DNA of 64,000 bases from Stercorarius parasiticus (taxonomy: Eukaryota > Chordata > Aves > Charadriiformes > Stercorariidae). Under the pieces are notes generated by a model. The model worked only from the letters and a program-made list of their open reading frames with translations, was not told the DNA's origin and did no database searches. This document shows positions 63,392 to 64,000 of the stretch, one piece after another. How positions within the stretch are numbered: position 1 is the stretch's first letter; each line of letters begins with the position of its first letter. Made by a program: the position numbers and the translations under genes. The stretch lies in contig VWZL01002573.1 of NCBI GenBank assembly GCA_013396915.1, positions 62,001-126,000 on the forward strand. Reading direction: 5' to 3'.

Positions 63392-63602
63392 AAGATGGCG
63401 GGCTCCCTCTAAAATGGGGGGCTCCCTCTGAGATGGGGTCTCCCTATGAGATGGGGGGCTCCCTATGAGACAGGGGGCTCCCTATGAGATGGGGGGCCCC
63501 CCTCAGCGACGGGGGGGTTCCCTCTGAAATGGGGGGCTTCTTCAGAGGTGGAGGACTCTCTCCAAGATGGCGGGCTCCCTCCGAGATGGGGAGCTGCTGC
63601 TG
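63392..63602 (+). repeat. GC-rich minisatellite, about 11 units of 18-20 bases
   Basis: Tandem units of the form AGATGGGGGGCTCCCTATG, starting near 63392, 63412, 63431, 63449, 63468, 63487, 63507, 63527, 63546, 63565 and 63584. Units vary by substitutions and 1-2 base indels. The first and tenth carry AGATGGCGGG. Confidence 0.92.
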
Positions 63603-64000
63603 TCCCTAGGAAAGGGCCACATGGCAACCATCTGCCACTACATCTTCCAGACTTTTTCCAGAAATTATTTTTTTTAACGGGGCACCTCCATCAGCAAAGG
63701 GTCTTTCTGTCACTGAATGTCTTACGTCTTTTGCCACAGCCCAGCAAAGGAATACCTATTCCTTATAACACAAACACATAACCACAGAGAATGTGGTTGA
63801 AAACAAACAAATAAATACATAAAACAAATTCACCAAAATTAGCTTGAGGACGCCAGGTTTTAGACACTTTACTTCACATAAAAATCCAGCGGCCAAACCA
63901 GAAGCTTCCAGCCAAGTTAAGAGACGGGCGAAAAAGAAGTGAAATAGCAGGGAGGCGATGGCCGCCTGGACGCCTTCGTGCCATCCCTGACCCATTCCCA
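63603..64000. other. Window edge, no feature seen
   Basis: Non-coding sequence after the minisatellite. A 79-codon minus-strand frame here has no recognisable family. Confidence 0.6.

Noticed and set aside
1..64000. CRISPR arrays, operons, tRNA or rRNA genes
   Set aside because: The DNA is vertebrate nuclear. I saw no spaced identical repeats, and no tRNA or rRNA sequence that I could recognise by eye; a tRNAscan run would be needed to exclude small RNA genes.

Overview
This window is vertebrate nuclear DNA, almost certainly from a bird. The evidence is the abundance of CR1 LINE fragments (several with the typical CR1 3' end GGTTGGAAGGGACCTT or its complement), a solo LTR of a type common in bird genomes, compact introns, and two spliced genes whose exon-by-exon translations match RIF1 and TNFAIP6. 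The species cannot be told from this window alone. Gene identities rest on my memory of the human proteins plus splice-site and reading-phase checks; no search was run.

Layout. Positions 1-29929 hold RIF1 on the minus strand. I could place 34 coding exons, from the start codon at 29929 to an exon ending at 147; the last exon or exons and the 3' UTR lie beyond the left edge. RIF1 is the replication-timing and double-strand-break repair protein: an N-terminal helical (HEAT-like) array encoded by about 24 small exons, a very large central exon (2790 nt) for the disordered region, then small exons carrying the SILK and RVSF docking motifs for protein phosphatase 1 and the start of the C-terminal DNA-binding domain. 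Its promoter lies in a CpG island at about 29430-30300.

A CR1 copy and a featureless 2 kb follow. TNFAIP6 (TSG-6) is on the same strand at 32954-44615, complete in six coding exons for a 275-residue secreted hyaluronan-binding protein with a Link module and a CUB domain. Upstream of its start codon is a short promoter with a TATA-like box, a C/EBP-type site and a perfect AP-1 site. From about 44830 to 64000 I see no convincing gene, only CR1 copies, one solo LTR with a target-site duplication, a long homopurine tract and a GC-rich minisatellite at 63392-63602. The order TNFAIP6 then RIF1, head to tail, is the order known from mammals.

Assembly quality matters for annotation. Six single N characters mark gaps. 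One cuts RIF1 coding exon 17. Two others bound a 1719-base stretch (14839-16557) that repeats following sequence exactly and makes RIF1 coding exons 13 and 14 appear twice; this looks like unmerged overlapping contig ends. I found no novel biological system. The most useful observations are the false duplication, the conserved 78-nt cassette exon of RIF1, and the conserved AP-1 plus C/EBP layout of the TNFAIP6 promoter.
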